Shown here in pieces: positions 26,640 to 37,967 of a stretch of DNA of 64,000 nucleotides. The stretch is from Mesodorylaimus sp. YZB2_4 (lineage: Eukaryota; Nematoda; Enoplea; Dorylaimida; Dorylaimidae). How positions within the stretch are numbered: position 1 is the first letter of the stretch; every line of letters begins with the position of its first letter. The stretch lies in NCBI GenBank assembly GCA_030248295.1, contig JASANH010000735.1, positions 739,972 through 803,971 on the forward strand. The letters run 5' to 3'. The notes beneath the pieces are model-generated. The model worked only from the letters and a program-made list of their open reading frames with translations, was not told where the DNA came from and made no database searches. Both the position numbers and the translations under genes were made by a program.

Positions 26640-27404
26640 TTGATGGCGAGTGAGTGAAGTGGAATGGAATATCAGCTAAAGCCTCCTCATATCGGCCGGG
26701 CCAGTGACGAACAGTCAACACTGCACACCCACACTCATCGATTCGCTGTACGAATCGCGTTTGAAAACTTTTCCACACAGCGGGCCGACTGTAGGCGACC
26801 AGAAAATATTATGTACACTGGCCTGGCCGGGCTGCGAGAACGAGTTTGGTGGCCTTCGAAATGGCGGCCGACTGAAATTACGCCTGGTTGCGCGAGGACT
26901 GTACACACACCCCTTTGTTGGTGGTTCGTGCGCACAACAACGAGCGACCGACCAAGGGCGGCCGCGGGATACGCGTCCCTAAAAGGGCGGGCGAGGACAC
27001 GTTGCGTGTAGCTTATCGCGTAAGCACGGGGTGATAAGGGACCAGAGATACCCGCACCCCGTAATACTCCACTCGACACTAGTCGCTGTCGACTACCTTC
27101 TTCGTAAGCTGACTGCTTGGCGCAGAGCCCGCTATCGATTTTCCAATAGGCAGCCAGGTAAGGCCATACCTAGCCGCCCGACGACGGCCACGAATGGCGG
27201 GCGAGGAATGCTTGTTTACGCGATGTGCCACCCGTTGGATTAATCTAGCGTGTTGACACCGATGGTCACTAAGGCAACAAACCACCCTGCCCCCGAGCGC
27301 CCCAAATCGCTTCTGCATATTGAACCTCAGTTTGCAAAATAAGGAAATGGCGAGGAACAGGTGGCACGCTTCCCGGGCGCCTGTGCCTGAGATGCGAGCA
27401 AATG
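26640..27404. other. Upstream region of the cassette tetraspan gene
   Basis: It contains the presumed promoter of the tetraspan gene. No open reading frame here looks conserved, and no clear TATA box or repeat was recognised. Confidence 0.4.
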
Positions 27405-27565
27405 CTAGGCAATGGTCGTGGCCGGGGGGGGGGGGGGGGGCAGGGGTCTACCTCTCGCGCTAACAGGGGAGGGTTCAACTCCCACCTCATTACAAAATGA
27501 TTGTCAAATATGTGCTCCTTAGCCCTCGAGTGCTTGGCTATGGATAAAGTATGACATGACAGGTG
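27405..27565 (+). repeat. tRNA-derived SINE, copy 1
   Basis: The tRNA-like head (GGTCGTGGCC, interrupted by a long G-run at about 27,426-27,440, then the B-box-like GGTTCAACTCCC) is followed by the family body TACAAAATGATTGTC and TTAGCCCTCGAGTGC. It ends with the tail GGATAAAGTATGACATGACA. The same head, body and tail recur at 59.4, 60.8, 61.4 and 62.3 kb. The A-box half is degraded here. Confidence 0.7.
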
Positions 27566-27647
27566 GACACAACACATGCAATATGGCACACCCTTGCATC
27601 ACAACTGGCACTTTTGTACACTGGCACTGTACATATGCACAACGTGG

Positions 27648-29579
27648 TCAATCGGAACTGCTGGCCGAAAAGGAGAACCAGTCCGACTTCTGCGCTTGCA
27701 GTTCTTGTATGGCGAATGGCAACAGAGTCGCGGCCGAAGACAAGGCCAGAAAATAGATTTTGTACTCCAGGCATCCGAACGGGCTAATCAGGAATCCGAG
27801 CGCCAGTCCGACGGCCTCGCCCATGTAGAAGACGGCGAAGGGCGCCTCCCATTGTTCGGGGAATGACTGGTAGACCATGGCTGAAACGGAGGCTTCTGTA
27901 AGATCCCGTCGTGCAGCGCACCAGGTGGGCTTACTCTGGCACAGGGTCCTCCATATGCTGTCGGACATGCTCCAGGCGGCCGAGATGACGTAGAGGATGG
28001 GCTGGTCGTCGACCACCGGCTTCCACATCCACATGACCACCAGGGCGCCCAGCTGGCAGGCCAGGCCGGCCAGGAGCACGGTGATACGACTGATGTGGCG
28101 GATGGCGGCGCACAGGAACGCACTCAGGAACGTGCTCACCAACCCGTACGAGAACATTACGTAGCCGACCGTCGACTGCGGCGCCGTGCACGCCACGTAG
28201 GCCTGAAAGGGCGAGCTGGCGAGCTGACAGGACAGTCAGGGGGACTCACCTTCATGACGTCGCACACGAGGAAGGCCTGCTGCAGGCCGATGAAGACGAA
28301 CATGGGGAATATGAGTCTCATCCGTTGATGGAAGAATATTTGGGTCATCTCGGAGAATAATTGCCGGGTCGAGGCTGGCTTATTCGTCTGCGAGCACAAT
28401 TGCACTTTGAGTTTATCGAGAAGGAACAAGGCTAGCACGACGGCGCAGATGACGTTGCCCGCGTAGACGGTGCTCGAGTAGACGGGCACCACTTCGGACT
28501 CGGGCCAGGCCAGCACTCTGGCCTCATCGTCGCCGCCGGCGGTCGAGTTGCGGCTGGTGGACCAGCGGAAGACGGGCCAGTCGAGTAGGTCCGCTCGATT
28601 ACAGTATCGACTTCCACTCGATGCGCACTCGTACCACGGCTTGGTGTCGTTGCGGGCGCCCTCCAGCGCGCTGAACGCCCCTGAAAAGTGGTCGGTCAGG
28701 GCCGCATCGCCCGAATCACAAAGAGCCCTTACCCGCGGTGAGCAAGTGGCCCCAGGTCCAGCCGCAGGCCGTCAGCGTGTTGAACGTGCTGATGAATCGC
28801 TTGACCATCTTGTCCTGAGTCTCGTAGGAGAAGTAGGCGAACTGGGCGGCCATGTTGATCAGGTAGGCGATGGTGGCGTTCCACAACGGGCCTCGGCACA
28901 GGCCCAGCAGGATGGCCGCGGGGATGATGGTGTAGTAGTGCGAGTAGGCCAGGGCGCCGAGCAGGAGGGCGAACGGGATCTGGCACAGGGCTATGGTCAT
29001 CTTGTAGGTCAGTTTTCGGGCCACCATCGAGCCGTAGAAGCAGGAAACGGCGCTGGACAGTTCGATGACAGCCAGGGCCAGGGGAGCCAACAACTTGAGG
29101 TCCAGGGTTGCGCTCAGGTAAGTCCTCAGGGGGGCGAAGCACCCGTACGAACACATGTACGAGCAACCGAGTACGAGCACGTTTTTGATGATGCGGGCCT
29201 TGGGGGCGATGTTCCTCGTCTGCGGGCCCCACCTGTCCACGGTCATTATTCGGGCGGGGGCGTTGGTCGACAGTCGCGGTCCGCTGTGGGCGGCGGGCGG
29301 GGCGGAGGGCACGGCGTCTGCATCGGACGAGGGCTCAGCAAAGTCCAGCGAGGTGGCCGACTCGAATTCCGAGTCCAGTTTGGCTTGGCTGGCGGTGGTG
29401 GCCAGGTCGTTGTAGGAGAGGGCCGTGCAGGCTCGCAGCGGCTGCCAGGAGGCCCGCCGAGGATCAAAGACCAGGGCCGTGCCCGACGCGCTGAACACGC
29501 TGCGCCGATGCGAGTTGGGCGTGCTGACTGGGAGTAGTAGGCCGTTGGTGCCGCACGCCTGCTCTTCCGCCAGCTTCAT
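27648..29579 (-). CDS. UNC93-like multipass membrane protein (major facilitator fold)
   Basis: A member of the UNC93/UNC-93A family, whose characterised relatives regulate K+ channels (C. elegans) or traffic Toll-like receptors (UNC93B1). There are four coding exons with short introns. The start ATG at 29579 sits just after a TTTCTCCGCAG acceptor, so a 5'UTR exon exists. A soluble N-terminal stretch of about 130 residues precedes the TM array, longer than in human UNC93A. Family features: the paired helices VLVLGCSYMCSYGCFAPLRT, then LLGLCRGPLWNATIAYL and AYFSYETQDKMVKRFISTFN, a glycosylatable luminal loop after 28,730 (RNDTKPWYEC, TSRNSTAGG), and the second half FFHQRMRLIFPMFVFIGLQQ with VFYMGEAVGLALGF near the end. 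The product is about 640 aa. It is in a run of minus-strand genes. Confidence 0.85.
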
Positions 29580-30393
29580 GGCGCACTTGCGGACTGCGGA
29601 GAAAAAGTGGAATGCTGGTAAGTAAGACGCGCCAGCTGACGACCTAGTCGGGCCCGAAATGGAGGCTTGTCGTCGTCAATTGCTTTTCCGTTCTCAAACC
29701 GGCCAATTGGTTTCGAGCCGACACGAGTAACCTGCGGCCGAGGCGGAAAATTATTATACACGCCCCGTCGTGAGAGCAAAAAACTAAGCCATTAAACGAA
29801 CGGCCGCCGAGGCCCGCGCTCCCGCTTCGATCGCCTTAAAAGGACACGCCACCGAGACCGAGCGAATCGAAACGGAGAGTGGCGAAAATCGTTTGAAAAA
29901 CGAATCCACCGTGTGTCCCCTTTCCCACAAGGCCCGCCTCGACGAGCTTTTTTCCCGCTGGCTCCTCATCTTCTCATCGACGAGCCATAATGAAAAGGAA
30001 GAAAAAGCCAGGAGACGGGCGGGAGGACGAGTACACAGATTGATCGAATCCTCAACAACAAACCCCGCCTCGCGTAAACAAGGCGCCTAATGCGCCCAAA
30101 ATCGAGCGCCCAATTAGGCCCCGATCGATCGTGTCCTCCCGGCGCCCTAATGACGCAGCAGAGTGCCATCCTCCCGAATGAATTTAGGCCCAATTGCCGC
30201 AACAACCCTCGCCCGCATCACCTTATCGGGCGCGCACGAGCGCCCCCGGCAACCGAAACGCCCACCTGATTTGCTGGTGGCGGGATGCCGAGTCAAGCAG
30301 TCACCAGTCTTTCCTATCGGCCGTCACGAGCACACATGGCACTCACGCACACAGTCTCATGCGCCATCACAAAGCACACGGCACCAGGATGCA
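29580..30393. other. Intergenic interval upstream of the UNC93-like gene
   Basis: GC-rich, with no supportable gene. It carries the 5'UTR exon and promoter of the UNC93-like gene and the 3' flank of STAT. Several short ATTAGGCGC-like words recur around 30,085-30,150, without a clear pattern. Confidence 0.35.
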
Positions 30394-33300
30394 TCACAGC
30401 ATTTCCAGGTCACTCGAAGCCTGCCCGTACGAGACCTGCTGCCGGTGGCCGCTGGTCTGCGCCTCTTGGCCGTAGCTGCCGTCCGTATCGAACGCCTGCA
30501 CCATTTGCACCAAGACGTCCATCTCCTCGTCATCGTTGGCCATCAAGTTTTGCAGAATGGATTGCATCCGCTGGTCGTCGTCCAGATTGCTGAAACAAGG
30601 CGGGCCAGTTCGACGGTGTCCTGATTGCCTTCCCACCAGTCAATTTTCATGATTTCCTGCTGGTCATACAGCGCGCGTGCATGACTCGGTGTGCTGGGCT
30701 GGCTTGCAGTACACCGACCAAAGGCACGCGAGCCAAACCACTGCACAACCTGAATGTGACCAGTACGGTTGGTAAAAATACTCCATTTCAACGTGTATAC
30801 GCGAATTCTCATCAATGCCTGCGTGTTGCGCACTCCAAAAAGTATGCGTATTGCGTATTTTTCCATAGTAGGTCTGTTCCATACTCCAACTAATTATGCA
30901 TCTCCACGAGCATTCTGACATGTCCTGCCACTTATGATCGATTGAACGTACAAGGGAAAATTTCTGTGGGATTTGATCGTGTTTCCTTTCCAAATATTTC
31001 ATTCTCCCAGCTGATGACTCAATCACTGTGAATTGTTGAAACTGATTTTCTCAGTGCTGACAGAAGACGCCAAGACCACGAGAATGCAAGCCAACATCGA
31101 GCGAGCACGGTTTGTTGCACTGATTTGAGCAGAACCTTACCGAATCCTTCCTCAAATCTCATTGAACCCAAACCGAAATGAACTGAGCCCACCTATCGAC
31201 GAACCGAATTTCCTATGCTCTACATTTCATGTCTCCCATTCATGATTTCCAAATATTTGAAAGTCAGTCGTTGGAAAACATTTTTGGAATTGAAAATTTA
31301 AAGATAATGATGAAAGAACCAGAAAAAAGAAAAAGACAGCAAAAATTCGCATTTTCATGAACGAAAGAGGCAATTTCAAATGCGTTGGTTCGGTGATTTG
31401 GTCGATGCTTGGCCACAAGTCGCCTATTCGTAATCAATCCAAAATCCAAAACCCTGCCAGACTTTGGTTTGCTGGCCGCAGGCTGAAATGACTGACTGAG
31501 CTTCCGTTCCAGTCTAGCTTTTAGAAGCTTACAGCGTAGCGGTCAATGAAATTCTGTAAAAAACAAGTCACTGACTGACCGATCAGGATCTCATCGCGCT
31601 GCTGACGAGCGAGTCATTTCTCCGAATCGAATATTCTTCCACTACTGCCTCATTTGCGCGTTTGAGTGATGCTAGACTGAAAGGTTATGTCACCAAAACT
31701 TATCTATGAAGAAATTCTCGGCAATTTATATAATTTAGCTCAAGCTGCTTATGTCAACATAGGCATCTCATGTATTGCGTACACCAGGTTGAATGCCTGA
31801 ACGCATCCATATTTCAATGCGTTATACGCAAACTTTGCCTACGCGTACTTTGTTCGCCACCACCTGTTGACCAGGCATGGTCGGCTAGCAGAGATTCGTG
31901 CTCCCATGCAACACAACTGAGGTGCGAGACCTCACACTGTCTGACACTGACCCCTTTATGATACGTGACGATTGCCCATCTGGTTCTAATCATGCCCTTC
32001 AACCTTTTTGTCTGGTCTCGTAGGTGTGCCGATGGGACAACAGAGCCTTGCCCGGGCCCCCCCAAAAGGCCCCTGGGCGGGGGGGGGAACCCCCCCCCCC
32101 CTCTAATGCCAAGTTACAGCGTTGTCATTGGGATTTTGCCTCACGGACTCACAGCCAGTCCATCGATCACGCGCTCTGCAATCAATACTTGACTGCCGGT
32201 CGCAAATCTGCACTTATGAGGTCAGCCCGTCATCAGGCAGGTTTCTTGATCTCCTTGCAAAGAAGTGCTCGCACACTTTGTGCTGTTCGCAAGCGATTCT
32301 TGCCCGCCAGTCACCCTGTAGGGCTCGACTGGCAATCGATCCTGAGCACGGAGCCAGCAGCTGGGAGCGTCACCCAGGGTGATATTTCAACCATGGATAG
32401 GTCGGAAGACTAGCGTGGCTGCCCTGGATTTTTGGGGCAGTGCAAAAGCACCACCAGTCCCTCCCTCAAAGCGTCGTGGTGGACCCGCCCTCCTTACTCG
32501 AACGATCCGTTCCACTGCGGCGATTGGACAATATCGGGTTTGCCGTAACTGCCCTCACTGAAGCCGAGCTGATAGACTGAGGCCCTGCAATCGAGCACAA
32601 GCGTGCGACCAGGGGACACTTTAGCGCACTGGTCTTACGTGTTCGTGGTCGGACTGGCATTGCCCTCAGGCTTGACACTACTCGAAGACAGTCTCTGTTG
32701 CGGAAAGACTTGTCCCGGCTGTGTCAATGGATTGCTGAAAAAGTAGAAGCCATTGACGACGAGCGAGGATCCTAGATTCCGGTGTGGCACCTGCTGAATG
32801 GAAAATAGACGGGCGATGGAGTGGAATAGGAAGGCGTCCTGGAACCGATCCTCCTACAAAGTGGGCAAATGCAGGTTGCATAGACTTGGATGGTCCGAGC
32901 GTACTCTCCGTTGGACGGGATGACCAGTGTCCTCCGTTTGTACGCCATGCCTTCGGGTTCATCGGGGCTTCTTTTACTGGCCGCCACTTTGTCCTCGACG
33001 GCACTCCTGGGCTTGTCGGGGTAAATGGTCTCGATGTCCTTCACCTCGTCGCAGTTCACCACCATGACGGGCAGGGTCAGCTTCTCTATTTCTTCTTTGA
33101 ACTTGAAAGGAGTCAAATGAATGATCTCCCCCGAGCAGTCGTCTGGAAAGCACCGATGGTGGAATGGAGGCCGAGACACGAGGCGACTCACCTCGGTACA
33201 CGATGCTCAGACCGGCCAGTTGGTTGTCGGAGAATCGAATGAGCATCATGGGGGCGCAGGCCCGAGCCAACAGCGACTCCGCCTCTTGCTTGGAAATGAA

Positions 33301-36080
33301 TCCTTCGACAAATCTGAAAGTATTGATCTGGATACCCCGGCACTAGACCCCAGTCCCTTCCGCTCACCTCTCCTCCCACATTTCCGACACCCCCGTGTCC
33401 CTTCCCGACTTCTCCTGAATCATGTCGCCGATGCGGAACAGCCATTCCCAGAAACTGAACGTGCACTTTTTCCGCTGATCGTTCGGGTCCGTGCTGATCC
33501 GATCCAACTTGTCCTGCGAGCGCACACGTTACAACACACCCCCCCCCCCCCGGCACGACCTACCTTGTAGAACTGTTGCCAAGTGACGACGGGGTTCGGC
33601 TCGGTGGCGCCCCCGTTGAACATCCGGTACTTCAGGTACTCCACGTCGTGCTGACTCAAACGACGCGATCCCTTGGTCAACAAGGAGAAGATAGCCTCCA
33701 AGGCGGGACCCATCGTGTGCCAGCGAACCTCAGCGTCGCCGATCATGGGGATCGAATCCTACAAACACCACATGCGCTCCCGCCCGAGTCAGTGCTCGGC
33801 TGGCCAACTCACCAAACTCTTGGAAAAAGCCGTGTCCCAGAATGCCCTGGCGTACAATTCCACGTCCTGGGTGCCGTGCACGCTGACCATGAACGGCAGG
33901 GAAAAAGCGTGCAAGTTAATGGCCCGATTATTGAATACAATTTGAGTAGTGCACAAAAAATAATATTTCTTCATTATGGCCTGCATCAAAAAAGTTATCC
34001 AGAAAGAAGACCTGTCCCCCCTCAAACCGACAATACTTCGCCCGTTTTCGTGGCTTGCTTCCGACTTTCCACCGTCACTTTGATGTTCTTCAACTCGAAG
34101 CCCAATGTGCTGTGCGACAGGCGCTGCAACTGCTTCGATTTCACGTTGGCATTATCGATTTGGCCAACGGTCTGCCTGAAACACATCCCGCTGCGACAAG
34201 TGTCGAAGCTCCTCTGCTGCCGTGCCACACTCACATCTTCTGCTCGATCAAGGCCGGGTTGGCTTTGAGTTCAATCGCAGTTTCTTCACTAGAAATACAA
34301 ACTGTTGGCTCGAGCAGGGCCAGAGTGCAGGAGGTACCTGATTATTCGCGCACTCATCTGCACCGACTGCGCCTCCAAGCCCAGCTTGTCGATGGCCGCC
34401 AGCATTCTGAAACCCCACCTTGTTGCTGGCTACCTTCACATCCAGTACAGTGGTGCTTACGAGGCCTCCAGCTTGATCTTATTCTTGACCACCATGGGCG
34501 GCTGGGCTGTGATCACGTAGGAATCGTGGAACAGACGCAAAAAGACCATTTGCGCGCGATCGCACAAGGCCTGCAGGCTGTTGTTCAACGCCGCGCTGGC
34601 TGGCTGACCGTGAGTCGACTGCAGGCGAAACGTGTGGAAACGAGCCAGCAAACGCCACGCGCTAAACGCGTGCTCCATGGCCGCTTGGAACCTGACTCAG
34701 GAAGACATGTGCGGGCACTGAAGCACACAAGACCAGACTCGACTCACTTTGCGGTCACCTCGGGCAGGTAGTCGGTCTGCACGGCCACACCGTACTGTTG
34801 CGTCTTCTGCTGCCACTTCCACTTCTCCATACCCGCGCTGGTGACCGAGCACAACTGCTCGCAACAGTTGATGTACGACTCGATACTTCTGGCCGCCCTC
34901 TGAAAACAGCACCGGCCTCGATGACCAGCACTTCGCCCTGCATAACTGCTTGCCTGTTCCAGCTTGGGCGTCAGGCTGGTAATTTGCGAGACCCTTTCGA
35001 AGGCGTCCTTTTGCTGCTGCATGTAAAATCCTAGCTCGGGCGACGACGGCTGTTGCTGCTGCAGTTGCGAAATTACGGCTGGAAAAGGAACGAGTCAAGC
35101 TGTAGGTGCCAGGAGAGACAGTACACAATGGTAGAAACGCGATCAATGACCGTGTGCTACTCCTCTGCCATGCACTTGTGAGGATAGGGCCGGCCAACTG
35201 ACTAACATGACTACCAAAGAGTGAGCAAGGGGAGGTGTCTTGGTCATGATTTCGTGAAAGAGGAAGAGGAGATGGGGTGCTGGTTGGGGCGCACAAGCAG
35301 CAGTCAAATCCTTGGCTCGCCCTAGAACACACTGGTGTAACCAGCATTCCTGGCGGTCGGGAGATCTGTTCCTGTTTCTGCTTGGGCGTCAGGCTGGTAA
35401 ATCATTTCGTGTAAAATGTGTCCCTTCACCCTCGAGTGCGCATAAGCGTTTGGTGATGTGGTAAAACATGAACATGGTCTCTCCCCTGGCTGAGAGGAGG
35501 TAACCTGTCGAGTTGATGTTTCTAGGGCATGCATAGTCTACATATAACCTGCCTGCAGTCGGAGTGAGACTTCGGTCTCTCATTTCTCTCGCCGCCTGGG
35601 TGCGCTGCTTACAGTGGGCAGACCAAAGGACGGTTCAAGCCGAAAGCAATCCCGCGCAGTCCACTGCAGTTTATTAGCCACCCGACAAGGGCAGTGGACT
35701 CACAATTCGGGGGAGCAGCCGCACGTGTCGGCCGTCGAAGGAGTTCTGACAGACCAGCCCCGACTCTAGGAGAGGCAGACAATTCCCTGAACGAGAGCAC
35801 AGTATGAATCACCCGTGTTTACAGTTTACTCCAACCTGCTGTGCACTCGAGGACGCACAGTCCCAACTAGTGCTTACCCTGCAATTGTCGTAGTCGGCCC
35901 TCCCAATCCGCTTTATTCTGCCAAAATTTTTCCAACTGATCCAGCAAAGTGACCGCTTCCTTAACAGGAGAGCGAGACATGTGGTCTCTTGGGCACAGTC
36001 GTCTCGACGCTTACCTCGTACCGCTTGGCCATGTCCACTTCCTCCGGGTCAAACTGAGCGCACGCACTCGCACCAGCCAT
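30394..36080 (-). CDS. STAT: STAT transcription factor (STAT5/6-type)
   Basis: A latent cytoplasmic factor activated by JAK tyrosine phosphorylation; it dimerises via SH2-pTyr and enters the nucleus. It starts at ATG 36080-36078 (MAGASACAQFDPEEVD) with at least 14 exons. Order: N-terminal and coiled-coil regions (SIESYINCCEQLC, FQAAMEHAFSAWRLLARF); DNA-binding region with INLHAFSLPFMVSVHGTQD; linker VVTWQQFYK; SH2 with FWEWLFRIGDMIQEK, FVEGFISKQEAESLL and the phosphate-binding Arg in MMLIRFSDNQLAGLS; YPDKPRSAVEDK; then NGEYARTIQ, whose Tyr fits the activation site. C-terminal exons 32734-32639, 32584-32498 and 30589-30394 join in phase and encode a Ser/Pro/Gln-rich then acidic tail (NLDDDQRMQSILQNLM). 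The 1.9-kb last intron holds two repeats. One intron is GC-AG (donor at 34953). The last exon is the least certain part. Confidence 0.85.
31096..31406. mobile_element. Short inverted-repeat element (copy 1) in the last STAT intron
   Basis: It is 311 bp. The left end (ATCGAGCGAGCACGG, then CCTTACCGAATCC and a GAACC-rich stretch) and the right end (TGGTCGATGC) match the ends of the 747-bp element at 44,036-44,782. The interior is a shortened, diverged version. Confidence 0.55.
32310..32467. repeat. Dispersed repeat fragment shared with 49.15-49.31 kb
   Basis: GGCTCGACTGGCAATCGAT, CACGGAGCC, GCTGGGAGC and GTGCAAAAGC recur in the same order at 49,152-49,312, next to the LINE fragment. It lies in the STAT last intron, ending about 30 nt past the donor. 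Confidence 0.55.
35371..35400. repeat. 30-bp near-copy of the end of a STAT exon
   Basis: It matches 34953-34982 at 27 of 30 positions, including the perfect 21-mer GCTTGGGCGTCAGGCTGGTAA. The original is the last 29 nt of a coding exon next to the GC donor; this copy is in the preceding intron. Confidence 0.6.
35482..35613. repeat. LTR-like repeat in a STAT intron
   Basis: It matches 55,124-55,263 in order: CCCTGGCTG, GTTGATGTTTCTAGGGCA, CCAGTCGGAGT/GCAGTCGGAGT, ACTTCGGTCTC and GCCGCCTG with GTGCGCTG and a terminal TTACA. The second copy lies beside a Gypsy fragment, so I infer a solo-LTR remnant. Both exact ends are uncertain. Confidence 0.5.
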
Positions 36081-36352
36081 TCTCGCTCGCTCGCACAACC
36101 ACCTTCTGGCAGGAAAGAGTGCAGCAGCGACGACTCTTTGCCGACCAAGTTGTGCTCACTGATAAGGCCAGCCCGTGTTCACAGAATAGCTGACTGAGAA
36201 TGGCCACCTCGTGCTAACGATAAGCCTAGTCGTTCGGCGTAAGAGCATTTTAGGACGCGTCTGTTCGCCCGTCGAAAACATACTTTTATTGCTTAAACAT
36301 GCGAAAAGGGCGCGCACTGTTATGCTAACAAAAGCAGTCACGTAGGCTGCCA

Positions 36353-37706
36353 TCACCAGTCGTCATCAGTGCTCGGCTGCGAGACTTTGATCTTGGGTGG
36401 TTTCACCTTCTTCCTAGTCCCGTTGACTGGGGACACCAGGTCGGCCTTCTTGCTCGGTGAGCCCCGTTTGCACTCGCCCTCCGACTCGAACACGTCGTCT
36501 CCGGTGTCCATTAGTCTCCGTTGCTCGGCACTCGACGCAGTTACGGCCACCCGATCCGACCCGTTGTCCGCAGTCGAATGGTACCATCGGTGGTGCAGCA
36601 GGCGGGACGGCAGCGACGACTCAGAACTCGGCACTTTGCCCCACAATCGATCGCAAGGGCATGAAAAACACTGAACACGCGCTGTATGTGCGGCACAGCT
36701 GAGCAAGGGCAACTTACGCAATTCATGTGATTGTTCTCGTAAATGGACTCGAGTGTCTGGTAATAGGAGGCCGTGACCAGGAGCAGATAGATCTGAAACC
36801 AGTCTTATCACTCAGGCACACTGGCACACTGGCGCACTGGCACTGGCACCTACCATGAACGGCAAGTTGGCGTATCCGAAGACGGTGAACGAGTTCATGC
36901 TGCTGTACAGGCGGAAGTAGGTCTGAAAGGCAACACTGTCCGGGCAGCAGGGCGCACAGTCAGAGCACACACCCAAATGAGGACGTCGACGGCGGTGTTG
37001 ACGATGAGGATGACCCCGTTCACACTCGACCACGACAGCCACGGGAGGAACAGGAGCGGCAGTTTCTACAACCAAACCAACTGGCACAGTGGCAGTCAGG
37101 GGGCAGTGCTCACCTTGAATATTGCCACCAGCAGGACCAGGCTGGTCACGATGCCGCCCGATGTCCACAGCAAGTGCAGAGTATGGCTGGCCACGTTCCG
37201 ACGATCTGCAGCCGCAAAAGAGTCACTCACCCCAAAGCACCCACTTTTGCACACCAGAACTCCGATGACCCTCATTTGCCCCAACCAGGCTCCCCGAGTG
37301 TCACGTGTGTGCAAAACATGAAGCCTAAACGAGCCGCCATGCAGAAACTAGAGCACGCAGACGGTCACTATGGTTACAGGCCAAGGCTGGCACCCACTCA
37401 GGCTCAACCAGAAAAGCAGCTTACGCAAATCTGCGGTCAGGTTCAAGGCGGTGGGATTCCACGAGTCGTTCCTGTCTCTGAGCAGGGTGTCCAAGAATGG
37501 CTCGAGGTTGTCGTGCACCTCGCCCACCAGCAGAAGACGCAGCCAAACTGCGTGCTTGGTCAGAAATATCGACGATAGGACCTGAACATTGACAGACTGC
37601 CAATGACTATCGCGTCCCCCGCCCTTCTTACCAGAACGTAACAGGCCGAGAATATGGCCCCCGTCCTCAAATCCATGCAGCAGCAGAACCTCGAGACAAG
37701 AGTCAT
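36353..37706 (-). CDS. Second four-TM protein of the CCC/LRTG tetraspan type
   Basis: Seven exons start at ATG 37706-37704 (MTLVSRFCCCMDLRTGAIFS); the introns are short. Hydrophobic segments: about residues 14-32, WTSGGIVTSLVLLVAIF, WSSVNGVILIVNTAVDVLIW and YANLPFMIYLLLVTASYY. A large loop with two NxS/T sites (RNDSWN, LNLTAD) sits between TM1 and TM2. After TM4 comes ESIYENNHMNC and then a charged tail ending STDDDW at the stop at 36355-36353. The Cys-rich start followed by LRTG is the pattern of the insect DUF4728/pasiflora-like and LAPTM-like tetraspans, and of the 23-26.6 kb gene. Function unknown; probably a plasma- or endo-membrane protein. Confidence 0.72.
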
Positions 37707-37967
37707 GGCGCCGCGCTCACCGAGCCAGTCGGGCTACCTTCGTCGATCCACTTTTGTAAGTGCCGCCCGCCGCTGCGAGAGGCACAAGCGGAACGGCCGC
37801 GCATCAGTTAATCATCTCGTTTCCCCTTTGCCTTTGCTCGATCGATTCGCCGCCGAGCGCAGCCGCGAGACAATACTCGCGCCTAGGACGCCCCTCCGAG
37901 CTTATAAGCTAATTTACTTCAACCAAGGCACGAAACACACACTTCCTCTGTCATCAACAAACTCATC

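Noticed and set aside
30600-30650. MKIDWWEGNQDTVELARL as a separate upstream exon start
   Set aside because: It overlaps the TTGTTTCAG acceptor of the 30589-30394 exon and matches nothing known. It is more likely intron sequence.
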